43,254 nucleotides of DNA from Pseudomonadota bacterium (GCA_963205525.1 CAUJJP010000079.1:1-43254); one strand, 5' to 3'; shown: positions 24,077-35,472, numbered from the stretch's first letter. The notes: a model not told the origin generated them from the sequence alone. Program-made: numbers and translations.

Positions 24077-24700
24077 ATGCAGCCCATGCAGCCCATGCCG
24101 CCCACCCGCTCGCTCCAGCTCGCCCCCGGGCCGGCCGACGACACCGGTTCCGTGCTGCCGGCGGCGGCGATCCTGGATGACGGATCGGGGGCTGCCGACG
24201 CCCTGCTCGCCGCCGTGGTGCGGCGCCAGCAGCTGTCGGGCTGGTGCGTGCGCGGCCTGCTGATGCGCGATGCCGCGGCCTACGGCGACCGCAGCCTGCC
24301 GATGGTGCTGGTCGACCTGCGCAGCGGCGAGGAGTACCTCGTCTCGCAATCGCTGGGCCGCCAGGCCAGCGGCTGCCGCGCCGACCCGCAGGGCTTCGCG
24401 CAGGCGAGCGCAGTGCTGCGCCGTGCGGTCGAGGAAGGTCCCGACCTCGTGGTCTGCAACCGCTTCGGCGGCATGGAGGCCGAGGGCGGCGGCTTCCGCG
24501 CCGAGCTGCTCGCCATCCTGGTCAGCGAGCTGCCGCTGCTCACCGTGGTCCAGCCCCGTCACCGGCAGGCCTGGGAGGACTTCAGCGGCGGTGCTGCCGT
24601 GCTGCCGGCGACCGCCCAGGCGCTGGCGGACTGGCTGGCTGCACTGGCAAGCCGGACCGATGCGCTGGCCGCCTCGGCCGGATCGGGAAGCCCGGCATGA
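24077..24700 (+). CDS. DUF2478-like protein
   Basis: 207 aa, soluble. The C-terminal half VEEGPDLVVCNRFGGMEAEGGGFRAELL, followed by VSELPLLTVVQPRHRQAWEDFSGG (split at Leu), matches my memory of the DUF2478 pattern (NRFGxxEAEGxGFR). That group is NTPase-like and often lies near molybdate or nitrogen-fixation genes. An N-terminal AAILDDGSGAADALLAAVVRRQQLSGWCVRG would be the degenerate nucleotide-binding start. It lies 41 bp after the receptor gene and overlaps the binding-protein gene by 4 bp. A role as a metal-specific regulator or NTPase for the transporter is inference only. Confidence 0.6.
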   Translation: MQPMQPMPPTRSLQLAPGPADDTGSVLPAAAILDDGSGAADALLAAVVRRQQLSGWCVRGLLMRDAAAYGDRSLPMVLVDLRSGEEYLVSQSLGRQASGCRADPQGFAQASAVLRRAVEEGPDLVVCNRFGGMEAEGGGFRAELLAILVSELPLLTVVQPRHRQAWEDFSGGAAVLPATAQALADWLAALASRTDALAASAGSGSPA

Positions 24701-25758
24701 GGTCGCCACCGCGCCTGCACCGACGCGCGCTGCTGGCGACGGCAGCGCTCGCCGCGCCGGCGCTGTGGTCGCTGCCGGCGCGAGCGGCGCCGTCGCTGAT
24801 CCAGCGCTTCGGCCCGGCGCCGGCCGCGGCTCCGGCGCGCGTCTTCGCCGCCGGTGCCCCGGCCGCCGTGCTGCTGGCCTGCCTGGCGCCGCGGCAGCTG
24901 CTGGGCTGGCCGATGACGCTGGGCGACGAGGCGCGCGCCTTGCTGGCGCCGGTGCTGCGCGACAAACCCCTGCTCGGGCGCCTGTCGGGCCGCGGCAGCA
25001 CGGTCAGCCTGGAGACCCTGCTCGCCCTCGGCCCGGACCTGATCGTCGACGCCGGCAGCGTCGGCGAGACCCAGGTCTCCAGTGCGCGCCGTGTCGCGGC
25101 GCAGACCGGCTTGCCCTGTGTGCTCGTGGACGGTCGACTCGCCGACAGCCCGGCCCAGTTGCGCCAGCTCGGCGCCCTGCTGGGGGTGCCAGCGCGCGGC
25201 GAGCGGCTCGCCGCCCATGCCGAGCAGGTGCTGGCAGCGGCGCAGTCGGCGGCGCAGCAGCTGGTGGCGACACGGCCGACGGTGTACCTGGCGCGCGGCG
25301 CCGACGGCCTGGAGACCGCGACCGCGGGTGCCATCAACGCCGAGATCATCGAGGCCGCCGGGGGCCGCAACGTCGCCGACACCGGCCGCCCGGGCCTGGC
25401 GCGGGTGTCGCTGGAGCAGGTGCTGGCCTGGAACCCGGACTGGGTGCTGACCCAGGACCGCCACTTCCAGCGCCTGGCGCGCCAGGACCCCGGCTGGCGC
25501 AGCCTGGCCGCGGTGCGCGAGGGGCGGCTGTTGCTCGCGCCTGCGCTGCCCTTCGGCTGGCTGGACGGCCCACCGTCGGTGAACCGCCTGCTCGGCATCC
25601 CCTGGCTGGCCAGTCACCTGCGGCTTGCCAGGCCGGCCCTGCCCGGCACCGCGCTGCAGCAGCAGGTGGTGGACGATGCACGGCGCTTTCACGCCCTGTT
25701 CTACGGCCCGACGCCGGCACGCGAGGCCGTGCAGGGCTGGCTGGACGGGAGCGCCTGA
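24697..25758 (+). CDS. Periplasmic metal-complex binding protein (FecB/BtuF-like), possible Tat substrate
   Basis: 353 aa. The N-terminus has RLHRRALLATAALAAPALW, with a twin Arg, so it may use the Tat pathway; cleavage around ARA-AP. The fold shows LLGWPMTLGDEARALL, ALGPDLIVDAGSVGE, TGLPCVLVDGRLADSPAQLRQLG, RPTVYLARGADGLET, GGRNVADTGRPGLARVSLEQVLAWNPDWVL (split at Pro) and GRLLLAPALPFGWLDGPPSVNRL. This is the class III helical-backbone type used by FecCD-type importers. The FGWLDGPPSVNRL ending is shared with binding proteins of oxyanion/metal-chelate transporters. Start and stop overlap the neighbours (ATGA and TGATG). Confidence 0.87.
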   Translation: MRSPPRLHRRALLATAALAAPALWSLPARAAPSLIQRFGPAPAAAPARVFAAGAPAAVLLACLAPRQLLGWPMTLGDEARALLAPVLRDKPLLGRLSGRGSTVSLETLLALGPDLIVDAGSVGETQVSSARRVAAQTGLPCVLVDGRLADSPAQLRQLGALLGVPARGERLAAHAEQVLAAAQSAAQQLVATRPTVYLARGADGLETATAGAINAEIIEAAGGRNVADTGRPGLARVSLEQVLAWNPDWVLTQDRHFQRLARQDPGWRSLAAVREGRLLLAPALPFGWLDGPPSVNRLLGIPWLASHLRLARPALPGTALQQQVVDDARRFHALFYGPTPAREAVQGWLDGSA

Positions 25759-26819
25759 TGGCGAGCGCGAGCGAGGCCTTCGCGTGCCCGGTGCCGGCGC
25801 CGGCCGGCGCCGCGCGGGCGCGCCGGCTGTGGCTGCTGGTGGCCACCGCGCTGCTGCTGGTGAGCGCGCTCGCGCTCGCGGTCGGCAAGTTCGCGCTTGC
25901 GCCGTCCGAGCTGTGGGCGTCGCTGTGGGCGCGCCTGAGCGGCACCGAGCCGGCGCTGCCGGCGGCGGCGGAGGCGGTGATCTGGCAGGTGCGTGCGCCG
26001 CGCGTGCTGGCCGCGGCGCTCGTCGGCGCAGCGCTGGCGGCCGCCGGTGCGGCCTATCAGTCGATGTTTCGCAACCCCCTGGTCTCGCCCGACATCCTGG
26101 GGGTGTCGGCCGGCTGCGGGCTGGGTGCCTCGCTGGCCATCCTGCTCGGGCTGCCGATCGCCATGGTGTCTGGCAGCGCCTTCGTCGGCGGCCTGTTGGC
26201 GGTGGTGGTGGTGATGCTGGCGGCGCGCCGCGTCGGCGCCCAGGACCCGGTGCTGGTGCTGGTGCTGGCCGGGGTGGCGGTGGGTGCGCTGCTGGGCGCC
26301 GGCATCTCGCTCGTCAAGCTGCTCGCCGACCCCAACGTGCAACTGCCGGCGATCACCTTCTGGCTGCTCGGCGGTCTGAGCGCAGTCACCCCGGCCGACC
26401 TGGGCTTCGCCGGGCCCTGGCTGCTTGCCGGCGCTGGCGTGCTGTGGCTGGCGCGCTGGCGCATCAACCTGCTGTCTCTGCCCGACGACGAGGCCGCCGC
26501 GCTCGGCCTGCGCGTGCCGCGGCTGCGCGCGGCGGTGGTCGTCGGCGCAACCTTGATGACGGCGGCGGCGGTGTCCATGGCGGGCATCGTCGGCTGGGTC
26601 GGGCTGGTGGTGCCACACGTGGCAAGGCTGCTGGTGGGTCCCGAGTTCAGCCGCCTGCTGCCGCTGGCGATGGCGCTGGGTGCCGGCTTCGTGATGGCCG
26701 CCGACACCCTGGCGCGCAGCCTGGCCGCCATCGAGCTGCCCTTGTCGGTGCTGACGGCCATGGTCGGCGTGCCCTTCTTCCTCTGGCTGCTGGGTCGGCG
26801 TCGGCCTTGGCACGCATGA
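25758..26819 (+). CDS. FecCD-type ABC transporter permease
   Basis: 353 aa with about ten hydrophobic segments. Typical FecCD/BtuC features are IWQVRAPRVLAAALVGAALAAAGAAYQSMFRNPLVSPDILGVSAG (split at Gly), the coupling-helix region GWVGLVVPHVARLLVGPEFSRLLPL and LPLSVLTAMVGVPFFLWLL. It forms the membrane channel for the substrate delivered by the binding protein. One permease gene implies a homodimer. It overlaps the binding protein stop by one base and the ATPase start by four, so translation is coupled along the operon. Confidence 0.93.
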   Translation: MASASEAFACPVPAPAGAARARRLWLLVATALLLVSALALAVGKFALAPSELWASLWARLSGTEPALPAAAEAVIWQVRAPRVLAAALVGAALAAAGAAYQSMFRNPLVSPDILGVSAGCGLGASLAILLGLPIAMVSGSAFVGGLLAVVVVMLAARRVGAQDPVLVLVLAGVAVGALLGAGISLVKLLADPNVQLPAITFWLLGGLSAVTPADLGFAGPWLLAGAGVLWLARWRINLLSLPDDEAAALGLRVPRLRAAVVVGATLMTAAAVSMAGIVGWVGLVVPHVARLLVGPEFSRLLPLAMALGAGFVMAADTLARSLAAIELPLSVLTAMVGVPFFLWLLGRRRPWHA

Positions 26820-28489
26820 CAGGTCCCGACGCGCCGCCGCTGCTGCAGGTGGCCGGCCTGGCCTGGGGCCACCACGGCCGGCCGCTCGGCCAGGGGCTGG
26901 ACCTGGCGCTGCGGCCGGGCGAGATCGTCGCCCTGCTCGGGCCCAATGGCTGCGGCAAGACGACGCTGCTGCGCAGCCTGCTCGGGTTGATCGAGCCGCT
27001 GGCCGGGCAGGTGCGGGTCGACGGTGAACCGCTGCACGGCGCGGGCCTGGCGGCCGACCGTGCCCGGGTGGCGCGCCACATCGCCTACGTGCCGCAGTCG
27101 CACGCCGGCGTGTTTGCCTACCCCGCGCTCGAGCTCGTGCTGATGGGGCGTGCGGCGCACGTCGGTGCGCTGGCCATGCCCTCGGTGGCCGATCGCGAGG
27201 TCGCGCGCCAGTCCCTGCAGCGCATGGGGGTGCAGGCGCTCGCGCAGCGCCCCTGCACCGAGCTCAGCGGCGGCGAGCGCCAGCTGGTGCTGATCGCGCG
27301 CGCCCTGGCCCAGCAGGCGCCGCTTCTGGTGATGGACGAACCGACGGCAAGCCTGGACTTCGGCAGCCAGCGCCGGGTGCTGCGCGAGATCGAGGCCCTA
27401 GCCAGGCAGGGGGTGGCGGTGCTGCTGTCCACCCACCAGCCCGAGCACGCGCTGCGCATCGCCCACCGCGTGGTGCTGCTGGCGCGCGGCGGCGTGCAGG
27501 CGCTGGGACCGGCGGCGAGCACCGTCACCGCGCCCGCGCTGGCGGCGCTGTACGGCGTGCCGGCGGCCGAGGTGGCGCGCAGCGTGCCGGGGATCGGGGC
27601 CGAGCTGCCTGCGCCGGCCGCCGTGCTGCAGGCGCAATCCCAGCCCGAACCTGACGCAGCGCTGCCGGCAACAGAGCCGGACGACGCCGGGCCCACCGAC
27701 GCCGAGCGCTACCGCGCCCACATGCGGCGCCACCGCCTGCTGCCGCGTCCGGCCAGCGCCTGGGACGCGCGCGCCGCGCGCTACGGCAGCGGCGAGGAGA
27801 CCTATGTCGAGGAATTCCTGCGCCGCATGGACCTCGAAGGTGCAGCCAGCGTGCTCGACGTCGGCTGCGGCAGCGGCAGCCTGGCGATTCCGCTCGCGCA
27901 GCGGCTGGACGAGGTGGTGGCGCTGGACTTCAGCGCGGCCATGCTGGCGCAACTGCAGCAGCGCGCGCAGCAGGCGCGGCTGTCCAACATCCGCAGCCGG
28001 CATCTGGCCTGGGAGGACGACTGGTCCGAGGTGCCGGTGTGCGACATCGCGATCGCCTCGCGCTCGACCCTGCTCGCCGATCTGGACGCGGCGATCGCCA
28101 AGCTCAACCGCCATGCACGCCAGCGCGTGTACATCAGCTACCTGTCGGGCGGGCGTTTCGTCGACCCCGAACTGCTGGCGCTGGCGGCGCTGCCGGTGCC
28201 CCCCGCGCCGCCGCTGTCCTGGGTGCTGGGCATGCTGCTGCAGCGCGGTCTGTACCCGACCCTGGACTACATCGAGACGCCGAGCCGGCTCGCCGGCTGC
28301 CGGGATTTCGACGAGTTCGCCCAGCGCCTGGCCTGGTCCAGCGGCGAGTTCGACGCCAGCGCGCGTGCCCGGCTGCGCGCCTGGTTCGACGCCGATCCCG
28401 CGCGCGCCCAGGCCGGTGGCGCGCCCATGCGCTGGGCCTTCATCGGCTGGCGGGTGCAGCACGCAGCGTGCCGAGGGCAGGACGCCTGA
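26816..28489 (+). CDS. ABC transporter ATPase fused to a class I SAM methyltransferase
   Basis: 557 aa in one uninterrupted frame. Residues ~8-255 are an importer ATPase: Walker A GPNGCGKT (42-49), Q-loop YVPQSH, signature LSGGE (150-154), Walker B LLVMDE (170-175) and switch His207 (STHQPEH). After a Pro/Ala/acidic linker (~262-300), residues ~300-557 are a Rossmann methyltransferase: motif I VLDVGCGSG (346-354), VVALDFSAAML (motif II) and CDIAIASRS (motif IV). The normal ATPase length is ~255-270, so the C-terminal half is a true extra domain. It ends the operon. The methyl acceptor is unknown; modification or release of a chelated substrate is one inference. Confidence 0.88.
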   Translation: MTGPDAPPLLQVAGLAWGHHGRPLGQGLDLALRPGEIVALLGPNGCGKTTLLRSLLGLIEPLAGQVRVDGEPLHGAGLAADRARVARHIAYVPQSHAGVFAYPALELVLMGRAAHVGALAMPSVADREVARQSLQRMGVQALAQRPCTELSGGERQLVLIARALAQQAPLLVMDEPTASLDFGSQRRVLREIEALARQGVAVLLSTHQPEHALRIAHRVVLLARGGVQALGPAASTVTAPALAALYGVPAAEVARSVPGIGAELPAPAAVLQAQSQPEPDAALPATEPDDAGPTDAERYRAHMRRHRLLPRPASAWDARAARYGSGEETYVEEFLRRMDLEGAASVLDVGCGSGSLAIPLAQRLDEVVALDFSAAMLAQLQQRAQQARLSNIRSRHLAWEDDWSEVPVCDIAIASRSTLLADLDAAIAKLNRHARQRVYISYLSGGRFVDPELLALAALPVPPAPPLSWVLGMLLQRGLYPTLDYIETPSRLAGCRDFDEFAQRLAWSSGEFDASARARLRAWFDADPARAQAGGAPMRWAFIGWRVQHAACRGQDA

Positions 28490-28514
28490 GCTGGTGCCAC
28501 CCGCCTTCGGCTGC

Positions 28515-28541
28515 AAAAAAGCCGGCCCGCAGACCGGCTTT
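28515..28541 (-). terminator. Intrinsic terminator of mdh
   Basis: Read on the minus strand: AAAGCCGG, 8-nt loop, CCGGCTTT, then further T (plus-strand A run 28515-28520). It begins about 20 bp after the mdh stop. It can also fold on the plus strand, where it lies downstream of the ABC-methyltransferase gene. Confidence 0.88.
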
Positions 28542-28561
28542 GCGCGTCGGCGGGTTGCCGA

Positions 28562-29548
<987 letters not shown>

Positions 29549-29659
29549 CGAAAGCTCCTGGAAGGGTGGTGAAGCCGCGCGGGCGGCCAGTGGATGATGG
29601 AAAAACGACGGACCTGGGGCAAACCCGGGATTCTACGCCGCACCTTGACATGAGTCTTA

Positions 29660-29675
29660 TGTCTTATGCAAGACA
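29660..29675. promoter_or_regulatory. GntR-type operator candidate between mdh and the regulator gene
   Basis: TGTCTT-ATGC-AAGACA, a perfect 6-bp inverted repeat, preceded by a further TCTTAT (29655-29660). It lies 18 bp before the gntR start codon and next to a weak minus-strand promoter for mdh whose -10 is TAGAAT (29635-29630). This fits autoregulation plus control of mdh. Confidence 0.55.
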
Positions 29676-29693
29676 AGCAGGCACAATCCGGGC

Positions 29694-30449
29694 ATGTCCG
29701 AGGCCGCCCCGCGCGCCGGCAGCCCAGAGCCGACGCCTTCCTTCAGTCCGCTGTACCAGCAGATCAAAGGTCTGCTGCTGCGCAGCCTGCAAGGCGGCGA
29801 GTGGCGGCCCGGCGAGGCCATCCCCAGCGAGATGGAGCTGGCGGCGCGCTTCAAGGTCAGCCAGGGCACGGTGCGCAAGGCGATCGACGAGCTCGCCGCC
29901 GACAACCTGCTGGTGCGCCGCCAGGGCAAGGGCACCTTCGTCGCCACCCACGCCGAGGAGCGCACCCAGTATCGGTTCCTGCGCCTGCAGGCGGACGACG
30001 CCGGCGCCGCGGCGCTGCGCCGCCGCCTGCTGGAATGCCGGCGCCTGCGCGCGCCGCAGGACGCCGCGCGCGCGCTCGAGCTCAAGGCCGGCGACAGCGT
30101 GCTGCTGGTGCGCCGGCTGCTGCTGCAGGACGAGCAGCCGGTGGTGTACGACGAGATCTGGCTGCCCGCGGCCACCTTCAAGGGCCTGACCGCCGAGCGT
30201 CTGGCCGCCCACCGCGGGCCGATGTACGCCTACTTCGAGTCGGAGTACGGGGTGCACATGTCGCGCGCCGACGAGAAGATCCGCGCCATCGCTGCCAGCG
30301 GCGACGCACTGGCGGCGCTGGCGGTGGGCGCCGGCACGCCGCTGCTGTCGGTGGAGCGCCTGTCCTACACCTATGGCGACCGGCCGGTCGAGTGGCGCCG
30401 CGGGCTTTACCGCACCGAGGCCCATCACTACCGCAACGCGCTGACTTGA
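29694..30449 (+). CDS. GntR-family regulator, HutC/UTRA type, of TCA-cycle genes (inferred)
   Basis: 251 aa. The N-terminal winged helix has PLYQQIKGLLLRSLQGGEWRPGEAIPSEMELAARFKVSQGTVRKAIDELAADNLLVRRQGKGTFVATH (landmarks: IPSEMELA, VSQGTVRKAIDEL, RRQGKGTFV). The C-terminal UTRA ligand domain contains LLVRRLLLQDEQPVVYDEIWLP and RADEKIRAIAAS, ending ERLSYTYGDRPVEWRRGLYR. UTRA domains bind small metabolites. Its position between mdh and sdhCDAB-gltA, transcribed towards sdh, suggests a TCA-cycle regulator; the ligand is not known. Confidence 0.87.
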   Translation: MSEAAPRAGSPEPTPSFSPLYQQIKGLLLRSLQGGEWRPGEAIPSEMELAARFKVSQGTVRKAIDELAADNLLVRRQGKGTFVATHAEERTQYRFLRLQADDAGAAALRRRLLECRRLRAPQDAARALELKAGDSVLLVRRLLLQDEQPVVYDEIWLPAATFKGLTAERLAAHRGPMYAYFESEYGVHMSRADEKIRAIAASGDALAALAVGAGTPLLSVERLSYTYGDRPVEWRRGLYRTEAHHYRNALT

Positions 30450-30517
30450 TGCAGTTTCAGGTCGGCCTGCTGCATTGCAATAAACTCCAAAGGTTTCAAA
30501 CCGGGTACAGACGATCC

Positions 30518-30955
30518 ATGGCACAGACCACCACCCGACCCCGCAGCGGCCCGCGGCCGGGGCCGATGACGCTCATCGGCGCCCTGCAGTACCGGCATCC
30601 GCTGGCGGCCAAGGTTTCCATCCTGCACCGTGCCAGCGGCGGCCTGCTGCTGCTGCTGCTGCCCTTCGTGATCTGGATGTTCGACACCAGCGTCAGCTCG
30701 GAGGCGAGCTTCGACCTCTTCGCGAGCGCCTTCTCCAGCGGGCTGTGGGTCTTCCCCGGCTGGTTCGTCAAGCTGGTCGCGCTGGCCATCATCTGGGCCT
30801 ACCTGCACCACTTGTTCGCCGGCGTGCGCCACGTCTACATGGACGCCACGCACCGCCTGTCGCTGGCCTTCGGCCGCGGCTCGGCGATCGCGGTGCTGGT
30901 GGTGTCGCTGGCGCTGACCGCGGTGCACGCGGCCAAGCTGTTCGGCCTGTTCTGA
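30518..30955 (+). CDS. sdhC: Succinate dehydrogenase cytochrome b556 subunit
   Basis: 145 aa with three hydrophobic segments. The conserved SILHRASGGLLLLLLPFVIWM lies near the N-terminus, and a possible haem-binding His is in WAYLHHLFAGVRHVYMDATHRL. It anchors the SdhAB catalytic dimer to the inner membrane and helps to form the quinone site. The ATG at 30518 follows gntR by 68 bp. First gene of sdhCDAB. Confidence 0.93.
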   Translation: MAQTTTRPRSGPRPGPMTLIGALQYRHPLAAKVSILHRASGGLLLLLLPFVIWMFDTSVSSEASFDLFASAFSSGLWVFPGWFVKLVALAIIWAYLHHLFAGVRHVYMDATHRLSLAFGRGSAIAVLVVSLALTAVHAAKLFGLF

Positions 30956-30966
30956 GGGAGGTCGCG

Positions 30967-31329
30967 ATGGCGGTCAATTACGGTTCGCGGCGCCAGGTCA
31001 GCGGCGCCCACTACGGCCTCGGCGACTGGCTGGCGCAGCGCGTCACCGCGGTGCTGATGGTCTTGTTCACGCTCGTCGTCGTGGTCCAGGTGGCGATGCC
31101 GGGGCCGGTGGACTACGTGCGCTGGTCGGGCATCTTCGCTGCCCAATGGATGAAGGTGCTCACCTTCAGCGTCATCGTCGCGCTCGCCTGGCACGCCTGG
31201 GTCGGCACGCGCAACATCTGGATGGACTACATCAAGCCGGCCGGGCTGCGCCTGGTCCTGCAGTCGGCAACCATCGTCTGGCTCGTGGGCTGCGCCGGCT
31301 GGGCGGTCCAGGTGCTCTGGAGGCTTTGA
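30967..31329 (+). CDS. sdhD: Succinate dehydrogenase hydrophobic membrane anchor
   Basis: 120 aa with three membrane segments. SGAHYGLGDWLAQRVTAVLMVLF and LAWHAWVGTRNIWMDYIKPAGLRL carry the family's conserved Arg, His and Asp-Tyr residues at the quinone/haem site. It pairs with SdhC. It lies 11 bp after sdhC, with GGGAGG 6 nt before its ATG. Confidence 0.94.
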   Translation: MAVNYGSRRQVSGAHYGLGDWLAQRVTAVLMVLFTLVVVVQVAMPGPVDYVRWSGIFAAQWMKVLTFSVIVALAWHAWVGTRNIWMDYIKPAGLRLVLQSATIVWLVGCAGWAVQVLWRL

Positions 31330-31334
31330 TCATC

Positions 31335-33140
31335 ATGGCTGTGGCCACTCTTCCCCGTCGCAAGTTCGACGTCGTCATCATCGGTGCCGGTGGCGCCGGC
31401 ATGCGTGCATCGCTGCAGTTGTCGCTCGCGGGCCTCAACGTCGCGGTGCTGACCAAGGTGTTCCCGACCCGCTCGCACACGGTGGCGGCGCAGGGCGGCA
31501 TCGGCGCCAGCCTGGGCAACATGTCCGAGGACAACTGGCACTACCACTTCTACGACACCATCAAGGGCTCGGACTGGCTGGGCGACCAGGACGCGATCGA
31601 GTTCATGTGCCGCGAGGCGCCCAAGGTCGTGTACGAGCTCGAGCACTTCGGGATGCCGTTCGACCGCAACCCCGACGGCACGATCTACCAGCGTCCCTTC
31701 GGCGGCCACACCGCGAACTACGGCGAGAAGCCGGTGCAGCGCGCCTGCGCCGCCGCCGACCGCACCGGCCACGCGATGTTGCACACGCTGTACCAGCGCA
31801 ACGTCGCGGCACGCACCCAGTTCTTCGTCGAGTGGATGGCGCTGGACCTGATACGCGACGCCGACGGCGAGGTGCTGGGCGTGACCGCGATCGAGATGGA
31901 GACCGGCGACGTCTACATCCTGGAAGCGAAGACCACCATGCTGGCCACCGGCGGCGCCGGACGCATCTTCGCCGCCAGCACGAACGCCTTCATCAACACC
32001 GGCGACGGCCTGGGGATGGCCGCGCGCGCCGGCATCCCGCTGCAGGACATGGAGTTCTGGCAGTTCCACCCCACCGGCGTGCACAACGCCGGCGTGCTGC
32101 TGACCGAAGGCTGCCGCGGCGAGGGCGCGATCCTGCGCAACGCCGCCGGCGAACGCTTCATGGAGCGCTACGCGCCCACGCTCAAGGACCTGGCACCGCG
32201 CGACTTCGTCAGCCGCTGCATGGACCAGGAGATCAAGGAAGGGCGCGGCTGCGGTCCGAACAAGGACTACATCCACCTGGACATGACGCACCTGGGCGGC
32301 GACACCATCCTCAAGCGCCTGCCCAGCGTCTACGAGATCGGCCACAACTTCGCCAACGTCGACATCACCAAGGAGCCGATCCCGGTGGTGCCGACCATCC
32401 ACTACCAGATGGGCGGGGTGCCGACCAACGTCAACGGCCAGGTCGTGGTGCCCAAGGGTGGCGACCCGAGCGCCGTGGTCGGCGGCCTGTACGCGGTGGG
32501 TGAGTGCTCCTGCGTCAGCGTGCACGGCGCGAACCGGCTCGGCACCAACTCGCTGCTGGACCTGCTGGTGTTCGGCCGCGCCGCCGGCAACCACATCGTC
32601 GACGCCTTCAAGCACGCGACCAAGGCACACAAGCCGCTGCCCAAGGACGCCGCCGAGCGCACCCTGGCGCGGCTGGCGCAGCTCGACGCGAGCACGGGCG
32701 GCGAGTACGCGCAGGACGTCGCGGGGGACATCCGCTCGATGATGCAGCACCACGCCGGCGTGTTCCGCACCCAGGCTGTGATGGACGAGGGCGTGGTCAA
32801 GATCGCGCAGCTGCGCCAGCGCGTGGCGGGCATCACGCTGAAGGACAAGAGCCAGGTCTTCAACACCGCCCGCATCGAGGCGCTGGAGGTGGACAACCTG
32901 ATCGAGGCGGCGCAGGCGACCATGGTCTCGGCGGCGGCGCGCAAGGAATGCCGCGGCGCGCACACGGTGGAGGACTACGAGCGCGGGGCCGACGACGCCG
33001 AGTTTCCGCTCGGCCGCAACGACCGCGACTGGCTCAAGCACACGCTGTGGGATTCGGCGAGCAACAGCCTGTCCTACAAGCCGGTGCGGCTGCAGCCGCT
33101 GACGGTGGACTCCGTGCCGCCCAAGGTCCGCACCTTCTGA
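31335..33140 (+). CDS. sdhA: Succinate dehydrogenase flavoprotein subunit
   Basis: 601 aa. FAD-binding [18 protein letters not shown], the covalent-FAD His segment [15 protein letters not shown], the substrate-binding [21 protein letters not shown], and the capping Arg in [29 protein letters not shown] regions. It oxidises succinate to fumarate in complex II. Only 5 bp separate it from sdhD. Length is normal for bacterial SdhA. Confidence 0.97.
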   Translation: MAVATLPRRKFDVVIIGAGGAGMRASLQLSLAGLNVAVLTKVFPTRSHTVAAQGGIGASLGNMSEDNWHYHFYDTIKGSDWLGDQDAIEFMCREAPKVVYELEHFGMPFDRNPDGTIYQRPFGGHTANYGEKPVQRACAAADRTGHAMLHTLYQRNVAARTQFFVEWMALDLIRDADGEVLGVTAIEMETGDVYILEAKTTMLATGGAGRIFAASTNAFINTGDGLGMAARAGIPLQDMEFWQFHPTGVHNAGVLLTEGCRGEGAILRNAAGERFMERYAPTLKDLAPRDFVSRCMDQEIKEGRGCGPNKDYIHLDMTHLGGDTILKRLPSVYEIGHNFANVDITKEPIPVVPTIHYQMGGVPTNVNGQVVVPKGGDPSAVVGGLYAVGECSCVSVHGANRLGTNSLLDLLVFGRAAGNHIVDAFKHATKAHKPLPKDAAERTLARLAQLDASTGGEYAQDVAGDIRSMMQHHAGVFRTQAVMDEGVVKIAQLRQRVAGITLKDKSQVFNTARIEALEVDNLIEAAQATMVSAAARKECRGAHTVEDYERGADDAEFPLGRNDRDWLKHTLWDSASNSLSYKPVRLQPLTVDSVPPKVRTF

Positions 33141-33153
33141 GGTTGTCCATTCC

Positions 33154-33858
33154 ATGACCAAGCGCACCTTCCAGATCTACCGCTTCGATCCCGACCAGGA
33201 CGACAAGCCGCGCATGCAGACGCTCGAGGTCGAACTCGACGGCTCCGAGCGCATGCTGCTCGACGCGCTGATCAAGCTCAAGCAGATCGACCCGACCCTG
33301 AGCTTCCGGCGCAGCTGCCGCGAAGGCATCTGCGGCTCGGACGCGATGAACATCAACGGCAAGAACGGCCTCGCGTGCCTGACCAACATGCGCACGCTGC
33401 CCGGCACCGTGGTGCTCAAGCCGCTGCCCGGCCTGCCGGTGGTCCGCGACCTGATCGTGGACATGACGCAGTTCTTCAAGCAGTACCACAGCATCCGGCC
33501 CTACCTGATCAACGACACGCCGGCGCCCGAGAAGGAGCGCCTGCAGTCGCCCGAGGAGCGCGAGGAGCTCAACGGCCTGTACGAGTGCATCCTGTGCGCC
33601 TGCTGCTCCACCAGCTGCCCGAGCTTCTGGTGGAACCCGGACAAGTTCGTCGGCCCGGCCGGCCTGCTGCAGGCCTACCGCTTCATCGCCGACAGTCGCG
33701 ACGAGGCCACTTCGGCGCGCCTGGACGACCTCGAGGACCCGTACCGGCTGTTCCGCTGCCACTCGATCATGAACTGCGTCGACGCCTGCCCCAAGGGCCT
33801 GAACCCGACGAAGGCGATCGGCAAGATCAAGGAGCTGATGGCCAGGCGCGCCATCTGA
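33154..33858 (+). CDS. sdhB: Succinate dehydrogenase iron-sulfur subunit
   Basis: 234 aa. The [2Fe-2S] ligands are in [20 protein letters not shown] plus the following AC. The [4Fe-4S] and [3Fe-4S] ligands are in [17 protein letters not shown] and [17 protein letters not shown]. It passes electrons from SdhA to the quinone. 13 bp after sdhA. Confidence 0.97.
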   Translation: MTKRTFQIYRFDPDQDDKPRMQTLEVELDGSERMLLDALIKLKQIDPTLSFRRSCREGICGSDAMNINGKNGLACLTNMRTLPGTVVLKPLPGLPVVRDLIVDMTQFFKQYHSIRPYLINDTPAPEKERLQSPEEREELNGLYECILCACCSTSCPSFWWNPDKFVGPAGLLQAYRFIADSRDEATSARLDDLEDPYRLFRCHSIMNCVDACPKGLNPTKAIGKIKELMARRAI

Positions 33859-33862
33859 GTCC

Positions 33863-34161
33863 ATGAGCCCGCTGCTCGACGAACCAGGTCTGAACCGGCT
33901 GCGCTGGCGCTGCCGGCGCGGCCTGCTGGAGAACGACTTGTTCGTCGACCGCCTGTTCCGCCGCATCGAGCGCGGCGAGACGGCAATCACGGTCGCGCAG
34001 GCCGACGCGCTGCTGGCGCTGATGAACCTGTCCGACAACGACCTCCTCGACCTGCTGCTGGCGCGCCGCGAGCTGCAGGGCGAGCTCGACCGACCCGAAG
34101 TGCGCGAAGTGCTGGCACTGATGCGCAGCCCCGAGCCACAACTGCAAAAGGTGATGTCCGC

Positions 34162-34165
<4 letters not shown>
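33863..34165 (+). CDS. sdhE: SdhE-type succinate dehydrogenase flavinylation factor
   Basis: 100 aa. [21 protein letters not shown] is the conserved start, with the RGxxE motif (RRGLLE) needed for SdhA flavinylation. [24 protein letters not shown] completes the helical bundle. The ATG lies 4 bp after the sdhB stop, and the stop overlaps the gltA start (ATGA). The placement between sdhB and gltA supports the assignment. Confidence 0.92.
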
Positions 34166-35472
<1,307 letters not shown>

